A stretch of DNA of 64,000 nt, from NCBI GenBank assembly GCA_004352715.1, contig SCFE01000021.1, positions 683,610 to 747,609 on the forward strand. Direction: 5' to 3'. Of this stretch, positions 1-10,998 are shown piece after piece. Position numbers and translations under genes: made by a program. A model generated the notes under the pieces. The model was given only the letters and a program-made list of their open reading frames with translations, ran no database searches and was not told the origin of the DNA. Origin of the DNA: Hofstenia miamia. Lineage: Eukaryota; Xenacoelomorpha; Acoela. The first letter of the stretch is position 1, and each line of letters begins with the position of its first letter.

Positions 1-1551
1 TAACTCAGAGACCAGATTCATATAAAAGATTAAGTGTGCATCCACGCCTTTCCAGATGCTTGGAGAAGTTGTTACCAGCAACAAGGATGTCATCCATGTA
101 GGCCATTATGCCAGGCTCAAGTACATTAGCGCCATTTCTGAGCAAGTGGATGACATAGCACTGAAAGGTTGCAGGGGCTTTGCAGAGCCTGAAATCCATA
201 TATTTCCACTCAAAGAGACAAGACAGAGTCATGAATGCAGTCTTCAAGATATCAGCAGGGTTCATTGGCACCTACCAATATGCTTTGTTCAAGTTGAGGC
301 AGCTGAACAACTTATACTGACTAGCATCATAGAGGAGATCCTGGACGTGCAGAAGCAGATACACATCCTTTACTGTAACATCATTAAGCTTCCTAAAGTC
401 CACACAGAGGCAGTACTTGTCACCATGTTTAATAAAGATGGTGGGTGCTGCATAAGGGCTATTGCTAGCCTGAATAATGCCACTTTCTATAAGATTGCTC
501 AGAATCTTTTCATACTCTTCTCAGAGGTTTTCTGGTACCCTCCTAATGGGCAGGTGAATTGGATGATAATTCTTGGTTACAATGGAGTGTTGTTTACCAA
601 TGGCCTGGCCAATGCTAATTGAGCAGTAATTGAAGACCTCATGATGTTGCCAAAGCAGATGAGAAAGTGACTCTACCTCTTGAGAGCTAAGATGTGGATG
701 GGTCCACTTGTTAACAAGAGGGATCTGGACAGGATTGCTGGGTTTCTCCAGATCATGAATGGCAGTTAATATCAGTAGACAGGCAGCAGCCTTGAATTCC
801 AGATGAACTGGAGTTGCAATAATTCTCAGTTGAGAAGGGTCTATCTTGACCAACAAATTGGAACTATTTAAGATAGTAATCTATGTTTTTCCTTTAGAGA
901 TATGGCAGAGATTGTGGAGAAGTTGACTCTAGGGAAATGCTTCCCCTTAAATCCAGAAACCATAACATCACCAGTGTACGCAGAATCAGTAGTGACAGGA
1001 GCACATCACCAATGATGAGGCTCAATGATTACACTTTTGGAAAAACTTAACAAGATATCCTGCTTAGGAATGGTAGTGAGCTCCTGCCAACATCCACTTT
1101 CAAAGATGGAAATCATGTTCTTTCCATAATCAATAACACATGCATTTTGCTCAAGAAAATCATTTCCCAGAATTATGTCATATGGGAGCAGCTGGTTGCA
1201 GGTATCTATAACAATCAAATCAACAACACACAGTTCCTGCTGAATGTGTAATTCCAGGTTTGGTACATGACCTTTCAAAGATAATGTGTTCCCAGAGGCA
1301 TCCAACAGACATGCAGTAGATGGAAGTAAATCATTTGGTGACAAACATAACTTGGAGCAACAAGATTTGCTAATGATTGAGGCTGAGGCTCAGTGTTGAT
1401 GGTGACATTAATCAGAGATCCATTAATATCTACAGGGATAATGTTAGTATGCAACAGCAAAGTGATTACCAGAACATTGTGCACACATTTTCTTGGAGGT
1501 GGCACTCCAACTAGGTTAACTGATCAACAGAGCTAACAGGTAAATCAGGAG
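1..1551 (-). pseudogene. Ty3/gypsy retrotransposon pol fragment (protease to reverse transcriptase), decayed
   Basis: Read on the minus strand this is the pol gene of a Ty3/gypsy LTR retrotransposon. A retropepsin-like part lies at about 1505-1006: a 'VDINGSL' strand, an active-site triad degraded to INTE, and the ILGNDFL motif. A linker follows at 856-521, then the reverse transcriptase from about 540 to 5. RT blocks visible include CVDFRKLN, TAFMTL, APATFQ and the catalytic YMDDIL (plus positions about 83-105). The reading frame is broken by frameshifts and by in-frame TGA and TAG codons at places where related enzymes have Arg and Gln, which fits C-to-T change. RNase H and integrase would lie beyond the window start. 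The protease start resembles the one at 54911-55040, so both probably belong to the LTR-B family. It is non-functional. Confidence 0.9.
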
Positions 1552-2551
1552 NNNNNNNNNNNNNNNNNNNNNNNNNNNNNNNNNNNNNNNNNNNNNNNNN
1601 NNNNNNNNNNNNNNNNNNNNNNNNNNNNNNNNNNNNNNNNNNNNNNNNNNNNNNNNNNNNNNNNNNNNNNNNNNNNNNNNNNNNNNNNNNNNNNNNNNNN
1701 NNNNNNNNNNNNNNNNNNNNNNNNNNNNNNNNNNNNNNNNNNNNNNNNNNNNNNNNNNNNNNNNNNNNNNNNNNNNNNNNNNNNNNNNNNNNNNNNNNNN
1801 NNNNNNNNNNNNNNNNNNNNNNNNNNNNNNNNNNNNNNNNNNNNNNNNNNNNNNNNNNNNNNNNNNNNNNNNNNNNNNNNNNNNNNNNNNNNNNNNNNNN
1901 NNNNNNNNNNNNNNNNNNNNNNNNNNNNNNNNNNNNNNNNNNNNNNNNNNNNNNNNNNNNNNNNNNNNNNNNNNNNNNNNNNNNNNNNNNNNNNNNNNNN
2001 NNNNNNNNNNNNNNNNNNNNNNNNNNNNNNNNNNNNNNNNNNNNNNNNNNNNNNNNNNNNNNNNNNNNNNNNNNNNNNNNNNNNNNNNNNNNNNNNNNNN
2101 NNNNNNNNNNNNNNNNNNNNNNNNNNNNNNNNNNNNNNNNNNNNNNNNNNNNNNNNNNNNNNNNNNNNNNNNNNNNNNNNNNNNNNNNNNNNNNNNNNNN
2201 NNNNNNNNNNNNNNNNNNNNNNNNNNNNNNNNNNNNNNNNNNNNNNNNNNNNNNNNNNNNNNNNNNNNNNNNNNNNNNNNNNNNNNNNNNNNNNNNNNNN
2301 NNNNNNNNNNNNNNNNNNNNNNNNNNNNNNNNNNNNNNNNNNNNNNNNNNNNNNNNNNNNNNNNNNNNNNNNNNNNNNNNNNNNNNNNNNNNNNNNNNNN
2401 NNNNNNNNNNNNNNNNNNNNNNNNNNNNNNNNNNNNNNNNNNNNNNNNNNNNNNNNNNNNNNNNNNNNNNNNNNNNNNNNNNNNNNNNNNNNNNNNNNNN
2501 NNNNNNNNNNNNNNNNNNNNNNNNNNNNNNNNNNNNNNNNNNNNNNNNNNN
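1552..2551. other. Assembly gap, 1000 N
   Basis: Exactly 1000 N, so the size is a placeholder. The gap separates the gypsy pol fragment from the C-terminal side of the first unknown-gene copy. The 3' LTR expected for that copy would fall here. Confidence 1.
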
Positions 2552-4732
2552 TATATGGTTTTAGTAGCTCCTCTAATTCTGTTCATGTGAATGCTTTGGT
2601 AAACATCAATTTCATTGTTGCAACTGTTTGTTGTTCTCTGATACTCTGGAAATTTCTTTCCTTTATCTCTCTAGCTTCTTTTGTAATTTTGATTTCCACC
2701 AGGAACCACTCATTGTCAGTATCAATCCATTCTATTGTTTTGGCTGGACTGATCTCTCCCCATTTCTCAATATTTATCCTGTCAATGGTTTGTTGTGTTT
2801 TGGGCAATAATAGTAACCTGGATGATGTAAGTAGTTGTTCCTCCCCTAGCATTTCTGCTTGGGATTTTGTAACCATTTCACACACTTCTACTGGTTCCGT
2901 TATGCCCCCTCATTTCATCATCTCCGTGCTTCAAATGATCTTAGTAAATGTGCACCATGAACTATCTCTTTCATAGCGTTCCATTTCACGATCAAGGGTT
3001 CTCTGCACATTCTTCTGTGTTAGCATTCTCCTGATTTCAGCTGTGCTTGCAAGTTTCCTTTTGATAATTTTCTTTGTCATTAGCCATGGTTGGTTTTGGA
3101 GTTGCTTTATCCGTGTTTCAGATGTTGTTCCCCACATATACTTTCTCATGGGCTCGTCGAATATCATGATTTTGCTAGGGCATATCTCCGTCCTATTTGC
3201 GATGCTTATTGCTGACATTTTCCCCAGTAAATTCTCGTTCATTATTGTTCTGCTCAGCATCTTTTCTATTATTTGCACTGGCTTCTCTGATTGATTTGGT
3301 GACTCTAGTTTCCCAGTGTGACCTTTTAGTAGCCAATTCTTTGTTTGCGTGTTTATTGGGGCTATCGCTATTTCATATTTCTTTGCCTTCACTAGTTTGT
3401 GGCGGGTGTGTTGCAAGATTGGGAGTTTTATCTCAATGTCTTCTGTTGTGAATATTGCTAGTATCCACACCGTCATTCTATAACATATTTCCAGTGCATT
3501 CTTTTCTTTGAATAATAATTGTTTGAAGTCTTTTTTCTTATTCAATTCATAGGCTCTATTTATCTCCGTCAACACCATTTCTACCAATTTATGAAACTTC
3601 CATGAAGGTGCATCGATTTTTATTTCTGGCCAACCTTCCTCTACTTTCTGTTGCAACTTCATATTCTTCCAAATCATTTGGATTTGTTGTAAGTGCTCTT
3701 GTCATTGCGTCAGACTACACTTTATGAATAGTGTATTGGCTTTTTCTATTCCATCTATGTCTGTTGTTAGTTCTATTGTTTTCATCTGCCTGTAGAGGTC
3801 AATCATGATGCATGGATCTACCATAATTCTGTAAATCTGTGCCCAGTAATCTATCTGTAGATCAAATCATATTAGCTCTGGGATCGTTGTGGTTTTTGGT
3901 GTTCTCTCCCATGGGAAGATATTCTCGCCTAACCAGCATGCATCTTCTAAGTGCTCAGGAATGTCTTCTTGCATTGTTATTGTTATAATTACTATTCTGA
4001 TATTTTGCATTCTTGCCATTCTCGTCATGTCATCTATTTTCTTTTCTAAAGTTTTTGTATATTCTTTTTGTTTTAATATATGTATAATCGTGAGATTTTC
4101 TTCATCCATGTTTATCTCTGGTATTGTGGTGATTTTATCTTTGTAGGCCATTATCGCTTGTGTTGTATCCAATGTAAATGCATCATCAAATATGACGTGA
4201 ACCGTACTGCACATATATGGCTTTCTAATGTTTTGTTCATCTCTTGCAGATAACTTATGATGCTACTTTTTGTATGTGTGTTTTTGTTTCTGGGGAAAGC
4301 TTTGAAAATGTTTTATAATGCATCTTTGATGTTCCCATAAAGTAAGGGTGTAAGGTTTCTCCATCAATCTTCAACATTAGTTTTTCTCTTTCTTTTGATC
4401 TTATGGTTCATTCTGAAGTTGTCTCTGAGGAGGCGTGTAGCTGAGTCATCCTTAATGGTTGTTTACAGGGTTCACAGTCTAAGGGCTGTAAATCTTTGCT
4501 AATATTTTCTACTGATTCACCCTTGAATTGGCTCACAGTTACTCCTATTGGCACTTGACCAGCTGTAGTTCTGGATGAGATGACGTCAGCCTTGAATTGC
4601 TTTTGTATCTCCACAGTTCTTCCACCACTTACACCTTCCCCTGGAACTCCTCATGTCTCACCACCCTCTAATCAGCGTTGTGGACTCTGGGAGGGAATGT
4701 TGTGTTGTGCACCAGTTCTCTGCATGCCCTTG
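2552..4732 (-). pseudogene. Copy C1 of the unfamiliar LTR-A second gene
   Basis: I do not recognise this protein. On the minus strand four coding stretches (4614-4408, 4214-3867, 3677-2931, 2885-2583) form one broken gene that is collinear with the copies at 46.6-50.1 kb and 20.7-22.7 kb. Conserved blocks in order: RTTAGQ and QLHASSET near the N-terminus, LHPYFMG, LTIIHILK with a nearby K/R-rich helix, an isoleucine-rich IRIVIITIT strand, ENIFPWE, KYMWGTTS, QPWLMTKKIIKRK, and a Lys/Glu-rich helical tail. The 248-residue stretch at 3677-2931 is the longest unbroken piece. Frames shift between stretches. Several TGA stops align with Arg in other copies, for example just after QLHASSET and near 2567. 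No reverse transcriptase, integrase or nuclease motif is visible. The N-terminal gag side runs into the gap at 4733. Confidence 0.75.
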
Positions 4733-5732
4733 NNNNNNNNNNNNNNNNNNNNNNNNNNNNNNNNNNNNNNNNNNNNNNNNNNNNNNNNNNNNNNNNNNNN
4801 NNNNNNNNNNNNNNNNNNNNNNNNNNNNNNNNNNNNNNNNNNNNNNNNNNNNNNNNNNNNNNNNNNNNNNNNNNNNNNNNNNNNNNNNNNNNNNNNNNNN
4901 NNNNNNNNNNNNNNNNNNNNNNNNNNNNNNNNNNNNNNNNNNNNNNNNNNNNNNNNNNNNNNNNNNNNNNNNNNNNNNNNNNNNNNNNNNNNNNNNNNNN
5001 NNNNNNNNNNNNNNNNNNNNNNNNNNNNNNNNNNNNNNNNNNNNNNNNNNNNNNNNNNNNNNNNNNNNNNNNNNNNNNNNNNNNNNNNNNNNNNNNNNNN
5101 NNNNNNNNNNNNNNNNNNNNNNNNNNNNNNNNNNNNNNNNNNNNNNNNNNNNNNNNNNNNNNNNNNNNNNNNNNNNNNNNNNNNNNNNNNNNNNNNNNNN
5201 NNNNNNNNNNNNNNNNNNNNNNNNNNNNNNNNNNNNNNNNNNNNNNNNNNNNNNNNNNNNNNNNNNNNNNNNNNNNNNNNNNNNNNNNNNNNNNNNNNNN
5301 NNNNNNNNNNNNNNNNNNNNNNNNNNNNNNNNNNNNNNNNNNNNNNNNNNNNNNNNNNNNNNNNNNNNNNNNNNNNNNNNNNNNNNNNNNNNNNNNNNNN
5401 NNNNNNNNNNNNNNNNNNNNNNNNNNNNNNNNNNNNNNNNNNNNNNNNNNNNNNNNNNNNNNNNNNNNNNNNNNNNNNNNNNNNNNNNNNNNNNNNNNNN
5501 NNNNNNNNNNNNNNNNNNNNNNNNNNNNNNNNNNNNNNNNNNNNNNNNNNNNNNNNNNNNNNNNNNNNNNNNNNNNNNNNNNNNNNNNNNNNNNNNNNNN
5601 NNNNNNNNNNNNNNNNNNNNNNNNNNNNNNNNNNNNNNNNNNNNNNNNNNNNNNNNNNNNNNNNNNNNNNNNNNNNNNNNNNNNNNNNNNNNNNNNNNNN
5701 NNNNNNNNNNNNNNNNNNNNNNNNNNNNNNNN
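4733..5732. other. Assembly gap, 1000 N
   Basis: Exactly 1000 N. The gap ends at the first base of a 251-bp segment that recurs inverted at 13999-14249, so the join on its right side needs checking. Confidence 1.
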
Positions 5733-5774
5733 CGATAATACATGTTGCAAATAAGCCAGGTGGAGGATGTTACA
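5733..5774 (+). mobile_element. LTR-A 3' terminal fragment
   Basis: These 42 bases are the end of an LTR-A, finishing in GGTGGAGGATGTTACA. This is the reverse complement of the LTR-A starts at 7893 and 12852. The rest would lie in the preceding gap. It abuts LTR-B sequence directly, as if an LTR-A element had inserted near the start of this LTR-B. The next four bases are CTAT. Confidence 0.7.
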
Positions 5775-6686
5775 CTATTTTTCAAAATTTTATTATTTGG
5801 CATTCTGAAAATAGTGTTAGGTCTTGTTGACGTCCTTATTTGATGATTAGATGCTAACAATTTGTATCAATTTCTTTAATTCAATTAGTACACATTTTTT
5901 ATTGTAGTTATTTGATAGAAATATTATTTGTCCCCTGAGTTCAAAGTATGTGTGATTGCTCATTTTAACTTTGCAAGGGAAATTGTGTTTGAAACTGTAA
6001 ACAGTATCTAGGTAATAATTTACAATTTTTGTAATAAATATCTGAGACAACTGTAGCAAAGCACACAATAAATTTGTCTTCCTTCAACTGCATTTGATCT
6101 TTTTTTGCTTTTATTATATAGTAACCCCCTTTATAATTTATCATCAAAGATTTGGTTATGATAACTACTGCTTAAGATCTGGCAACAATTTGGGAGGAAA
6201 CTGCACTGTGTCTGGGGCACCAAATAGCTCCTTAACAGTGACAGCCTGAATAGTGGTCATTTTAGGTTACAATTATGTGTAGGGAATAACAACTTTTAAT
6301 TGATCAATTTGTACATGCACATAAAATTAACACTGCAAATATACTATGCTGTTGGTTTATTATTTATTTACATGAGCTGAGATAACAGAACTCTGAGATG
6401 AATTGTTTATTGAGCTAGAAATTACAACTTGAGACACACAATTAGTACCTTGGCAAGTAAGGATGGCTTTGTAGATCTGGCTTTGGCATGATGCTGTGTG
6501 AATTGGTCACTGCTGGAGTTCTTCATGGAATTTCTGTATTTATTAGGCAAATCAGTGAACCACCAATGTATGTTTTCTGTTGGAATGTGGGTCCCTCTCT
6601 GCTATGGTAAACTTTGCAACCTTTGATCTTAACTCTTGAGTTTCCCAGTACTGCTAGAGTAGCCAGAGCTCCCCCATGATTCTACA
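5775..6686 (+). mobile_element. LTR-B, 5' long terminal repeat of a Ty3/gypsy element
   Basis: This stretch matches the solo LTR-B at 59170-59763 over most of its length and ends with the same sequence, AGCTCCCCCATGATTCTACA. It is directly followed by a tRNA-type primer binding site, which marks it as a 5' LTR. It is longer than the 59-kb copy because it has about 350 extra bases near 6290-6630. Its first ~30 bases are missing, replaced by the LTR-A end at 5733-5774. No coding potential is seen. Confidence 0.75.
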
Positions 6687-6705
6687 TGGTGACCCTGACG
6701 TGATT
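6687..6705 (+). other. Primer binding site, tRNA-Trp type
   Basis: TGGTGACCCTGACGTGATT starts on the base after the LTR-B end. Animal tRNA-Trp ends in AATCACGTCGGGGTCACCA, whose complement differs from this site at one base (C to T inside a CpG). This is where minus-strand DNA synthesis of the element would have been primed. The tRNA sequence is from general knowledge, not a search. Confidence 0.75.
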
Positions 6706-7892
6706 CTGGACAAATTAGGGTGTCAGTTTAAATCTCTACTCTATTCTGTTAAAGATACTCAAGTGGTCATCTGATTTTTGCCTGGTGATTGTAACATAGT
6801 GCCAAGCTGTTACTGTTTCTATATCATATTTGGTTTTGTTCTTTCCCTTTGGTATGAGCCAGCTGGGATAGTTGTTTTCCCTAGCCATGAATTGACTTCA
6901 CTACCACTTGATGCATAACTTTGCCTCTTATTTTATTTTTACACTGCAGTTCTATACTCTCAACCTGTCACTGAGCTTTGACATTATTTTTACTCATTTT
7001 GGTTGTTACTTTGTTGTTGTCTTGTTCTTCTAGAATTTGGATTTATTACCATACCCTACAATGTGCTATCTACTGTTATTAGTTTTTGTTTCTCTGAACC
7101 CAGTTGGAATTTCTCTTGATTTGTTTGAATTGTTTTTCTGAATTTTCTTGTTTTTCTTAATGGATTTTAGTAGTTTGTCTAGTAATGAGACTCCCACTCA
7201 GGGTTTCCCCAGTGTGAGTGCTAGCAGCCCAAATGTTGCTCCTCACACCCCTGGAATTAATTCAATTGTTTCCCCTTTGTCATTCAATCCTTATTACATT
7301 ATCCTGCAGATACTGCCATCTCCTTAGCCTCTAAACACCCAGATCAATCAACTCTGAGCTGCCCTTGCAGAACAAACCAGTTGATGTCTTGATTGTGAGC
7401 AATGCCTAAATTTGCTTCAAGCCAAGATGCAAGAACAGGCTTGTGATGCTCAATTAAGAGAGAGATGTTTCATTGACACAATCAATGCTTTGGAGTTCAA
7501 CTTCAAAATTTGGCAACATTGCTGCCTACTCTCCCAGTCTACACTTTCCGAGTATGCCACTCACAGTGCTTTACAAGACATTTTGGACACTTTTCCAAAC
7601 TCATTTCTGAACAAATCTCTGAAATGATCTCTGCTCACCTTCTGAGCAGCCCTATTGTTTCCACCTCTACACCATTGACGCCTCAATTTGTTACCCCCAT
7701 CACTTCATTCACAACTGGAGAACCCACCTTTACACAGTCAGCTTTGACTCAAGTTTCCACATTAACCACAGTTGTGGCTCCAGTTCTGTATGTGCTGAGT
7801 AGGACTGTTTTGCCTCCTGCACCCATAAATACTTGTGTTACCCCCACTGTCATAGCTCCAATTACTCCACCACAGTCATGTGATCTGTCTAC
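6706..7892 (+). pseudogene. LTR-B element leader and truncated gag
   Basis: About 700 bases of non-coding leader follow the primer site. Coding resemblance then begins near 7412: a short frame at 7412-7627 (MLQAKMQEQACDAQ..., helical) overlaps a second frame at 7510-7911 rich in Thr, Ser and Pro. The stretch FTQSALTQVSTL is nearly repeated in the minus-strand gag at 55.7-56.1 kb (FTQSALRPVSTL), so both are N-terminal gag of the same family. The frame switch near 7600 is a frameshift. The gene is cut off at 7893, where an LTR-A has inserted, so capsid and zinc knuckle are missing here. Confidence 0.65.
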
Positions 7893-8144
7893 TGTAACAT
7901 CCTCCACCTAGCTTATTACGCCGTGTCTGATTACTGATAATGAGTGCTCAGTAAATCGTGGGTGAGGGGTTACCAAGTTGTTGAATCATCAGACGAGTAC
8001 ATATTATTAACTAGTTATGGTAAACAAATATTAGTCATTCTTGAGCTGAGATGGCGCAGTGGATTCAGTCAATTGTTCATGAAGGAGAGGAACTGTGATG
8101 TGGAGATCAGCTTCAGGCAGTAGCCCACAGAAAAGAAGAAGAGG
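7893..8144 (-). mobile_element. LTR-A fragment inserted in gag, running into a gap
   Basis: It starts TGTAACATCCTCCACCTAG and stays similar to the solo LTR at 12852, including the block around GATCAGCTTCAGGCAGTAGCCCAC. By comparison with the coding copies, LTR-A transcription sense is the minus strand here. The insertion interrupts the LTR-B gag at 7892. The remainder is lost in the 1000-N gap. Confidence 0.75.
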
Positions 8145-9144
8145 NNNNNNNNNNNNNNNNNNNNNNNNNNNNNNNNNNNNNNNNNNNNNNNNNNNNNNNN
8201 NNNNNNNNNNNNNNNNNNNNNNNNNNNNNNNNNNNNNNNNNNNNNNNNNNNNNNNNNNNNNNNNNNNNNNNNNNNNNNNNNNNNNNNNNNNNNNNNNNNN
8301 NNNNNNNNNNNNNNNNNNNNNNNNNNNNNNNNNNNNNNNNNNNNNNNNNNNNNNNNNNNNNNNNNNNNNNNNNNNNNNNNNNNNNNNNNNNNNNNNNNNN
8401 NNNNNNNNNNNNNNNNNNNNNNNNNNNNNNNNNNNNNNNNNNNNNNNNNNNNNNNNNNNNNNNNNNNNNNNNNNNNNNNNNNNNNNNNNNNNNNNNNNNN
8501 NNNNNNNNNNNNNNNNNNNNNNNNNNNNNNNNNNNNNNNNNNNNNNNNNNNNNNNNNNNNNNNNNNNNNNNNNNNNNNNNNNNNNNNNNNNNNNNNNNNN
8601 NNNNNNNNNNNNNNNNNNNNNNNNNNNNNNNNNNNNNNNNNNNNNNNNNNNNNNNNNNNNNNNNNNNNNNNNNNNNNNNNNNNNNNNNNNNNNNNNNNNN
8701 NNNNNNNNNNNNNNNNNNNNNNNNNNNNNNNNNNNNNNNNNNNNNNNNNNNNNNNNNNNNNNNNNNNNNNNNNNNNNNNNNNNNNNNNNNNNNNNNNNNN
8801 NNNNNNNNNNNNNNNNNNNNNNNNNNNNNNNNNNNNNNNNNNNNNNNNNNNNNNNNNNNNNNNNNNNNNNNNNNNNNNNNNNNNNNNNNNNNNNNNNNNN
8901 NNNNNNNNNNNNNNNNNNNNNNNNNNNNNNNNNNNNNNNNNNNNNNNNNNNNNNNNNNNNNNNNNNNNNNNNNNNNNNNNNNNNNNNNNNNNNNNNNNNN
9001 NNNNNNNNNNNNNNNNNNNNNNNNNNNNNNNNNNNNNNNNNNNNNNNNNNNNNNNNNNNNNNNNNNNNNNNNNNNNNNNNNNNNNNNNNNNNNNNNNNNN
9101 NNNNNNNNNNNNNNNNNNNNNNNNNNNNNNNNNNNNNNNNNNNN
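8145..9144. other. Assembly gap, 1000 N
   Basis: Exactly 1000 N. It hides the rest of the LTR-A that begins at 7893 and the boundary with the unrelated sequence at 9145. Confidence 1.
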
Positions 9145-9539
9145 ACACATGATTATGATTAGTTAATTATTTCTAAAATGATAATGCAGTATTTTTTCAT
9201 ATTAATTAATTTGGCAGTATATTTGACAAAAGGTGAAAGGCCAAACTTGCAAATGCTAATTAATGCTGATGTGCATAATCAGCAGACAAAGGATAATCAG
9301 AGAATTGGAAATTGTCAACAACTTAGATTAACAGGTACTATCCAAATATTTGAATGTTTATTATTTTTCAAGTATAAAAATCATGCAATTTATTATTTTG
9401 GTGATGACATTAATTCATTGGATTTACTTTGCTTTTCTTTGTCAGGTTATTTTATTAATTGTCATGGAAAGCTAAACGTTCAAGCACTAGGGTATTTGAG
9501 ATGGTGGTTCACGACTTCATTTAATGGGAGCTTCATAAT
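9145..9539. other. AT-rich stretch without recognised gene
   Basis: A 122-codon open frame at 9178-9546 (plus) starts in this stretch. It begins with a hydrophobic segment and has no motif I recognise. In this LTR-rich setting it is probably chance. Confidence 0.5.
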
Positions 9540-9889
9540 GGCTTAGCACCAACATTAATTTGTTTGCCATTCAAACGGCTGTGCAGCTGATAGCCGGTGC
9601 TTACCTGATGTGCTCATAAGTTAGGTATAAGGATAGGGGTTTTTATTCGTATTAGCTTTCCTATCATTCATTGTTCGTGTTATTACATTATGATCTTTCA
9701 GTTAGCCCTCATAGGAAATTACAGCACTTGTTTGTATTATCTTGTATTAGTCTCATTATGTGTAATTGCAAGCAGACAACCTAAGTACTTTTCCCTTTTT
9801 GTTATGACCGCATTGGTTGTTCATATGTATCTTAGGTTAACATGTAGTTATTTATATGTAAGGATATTACATGTAAGGAAGTATAACAA

Positions 9890-10145
9890 GCTAATGCATC
9901 CCGGTTGCGAATTCCCTTTACAGTACAAATTTGTTGATAACAAGAACAATCAATGCACTAAATTAATAAGTTATCACACACTGTCACTATCGTATCCTCA
10001 CACACTGTTCCACTGCAGCTAATGCATCCCGGTTGCAAATTCCCTTTACAGTACAAATTTGTTGATAACAAGAACAATCAATGCACTAAATTAATAAGTT
10101 ATCACACATTGTCACTATTGTATCCTCACACACTATTTCACTGCA
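9890..10145. repeat. Two tandem 128-bp units
   Basis: The unit beginning GCTAATGCATCCCGGTTGC at 9890 recurs at 10018 with the same 128-base spacing and no indels. The few differences I see are nearly all transitions, and two fit CpG decay (GCG to GCA, TCG to TTG). Confidence 0.9.
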
Positions 10146-10433
10146 CTGAGTCACTGCATTGTGGTTGGTGTCTTTCTTGATGTTCAAGTGTCCACTGGAG
10201 TTAATCATTATATTGTAATTCTTTGATTCCTCTTTTGTGCTTTGCTTCAGGTTGGGTTTCTGACCCTGTACTTTGTACCATCTATCTCTTGTCTTGTACC
10301 TAAAACACAGTTGTTAGCTTTCATACCAATACTAGTTGGGCAGATATTATCTTAATTAATACGCAACTCAAAGTTAGACAGAAAGAAGAGAGATGGAAAG
10401 TTGGAATCTGTCACCTACTGTACTATTCAAGGA

Positions 10434-10503
10434 GGGAAAAATGTTATAGCAGCTCCTAAATTAAGTTAAGCTTTAGTAGTTGGAAGGTTGTCAAGATTCT
10501 ACA
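10434..10503 (+). repeat. 70-bp direct repeat, left copy
   Basis: It runs from GGGAAAAATGTTATAGCAGC to GGTTGTCAAGATTCTACA. It recurs at 11720-11789 with one base difference, and the two copies bracket the coiled-coil gag. Confidence 0.9.
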
Positions 10504-10998
10504 ATGTCTCAATTCATCTTATCTATCTCAATAAAGTTTTTTATCCCCACTGGTGGCTCATGCTTTCAAAAGCTAACCAAGCAAATATTTTAAAGCAAAC
10601 AAACTAGTATAAATAATAAACCATGAAAAATATATTTATATGTGAAATACAGAAGGCGATTTTTTCAAAAAGATATTTGTAATATTATTATAAAAATAAG
10701 CTTAGTCCTGCAGTTCATTTAGTAAAACATTTTCAAGAAAAATTGCTAATAATTTCTTTAGTTTTTGCTCTTCTAATCAGTTACTCTTGAATTTGTTTAA
10801 ATTTGCTATAAACAGAAAATAATCATTTTAGCTAAGGAAGTCGACAAATCATGCATTTCAAAATATTGAATACGAATTTTATCAATCTACAATTGGAGTC
10901 ATACCAATGATAGNGGAATGAACAACTAATACCATACTGGAGCACAGAGAAAATTTAGGAAGGGACCAACCTGAAGATTACTCAAAGCTAAAATAAAG

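Larger units (their letters stand above)
9540..10503 (+). mobile_element. LTR-A-related LTR, diverged
   Basis: The block around 9622-9660 (AAGTTAGGTATAAGGATAGGGGTTTTTATTC) resembles the sense-orientation LTR-A copies at 53.08 kb and 61.02 kb. The stretch ends GGTTGTCAAGATTCTACA at 10503, an LTR-type end. It keeps more CpG than most LTR copies here. It lies upstream of the coiled-coil gag at 10999 and could be that element's 5' LTR. No good primer site follows, so this is uncertain. Confidence 0.45.

Noticed and set aside
56-622. 188-codon open frame on the plus strand
   Set aside because: It lies opposite the gypsy reverse transcriptase, whose motifs are on the minus strand. Its translation shows no family features.
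1516-2586. Very long open frames across N-runs (also at 4580-5860, 8069-9162, 29556-30718)
   Set aside because: They consist almost wholly of unknown residues translated from N and carry no information.
9890-10145. CRISPR-like or satellite array
   Set aside because: There are only two adjacent 128-bp units with no spacers. It is a simple tandem duplication.
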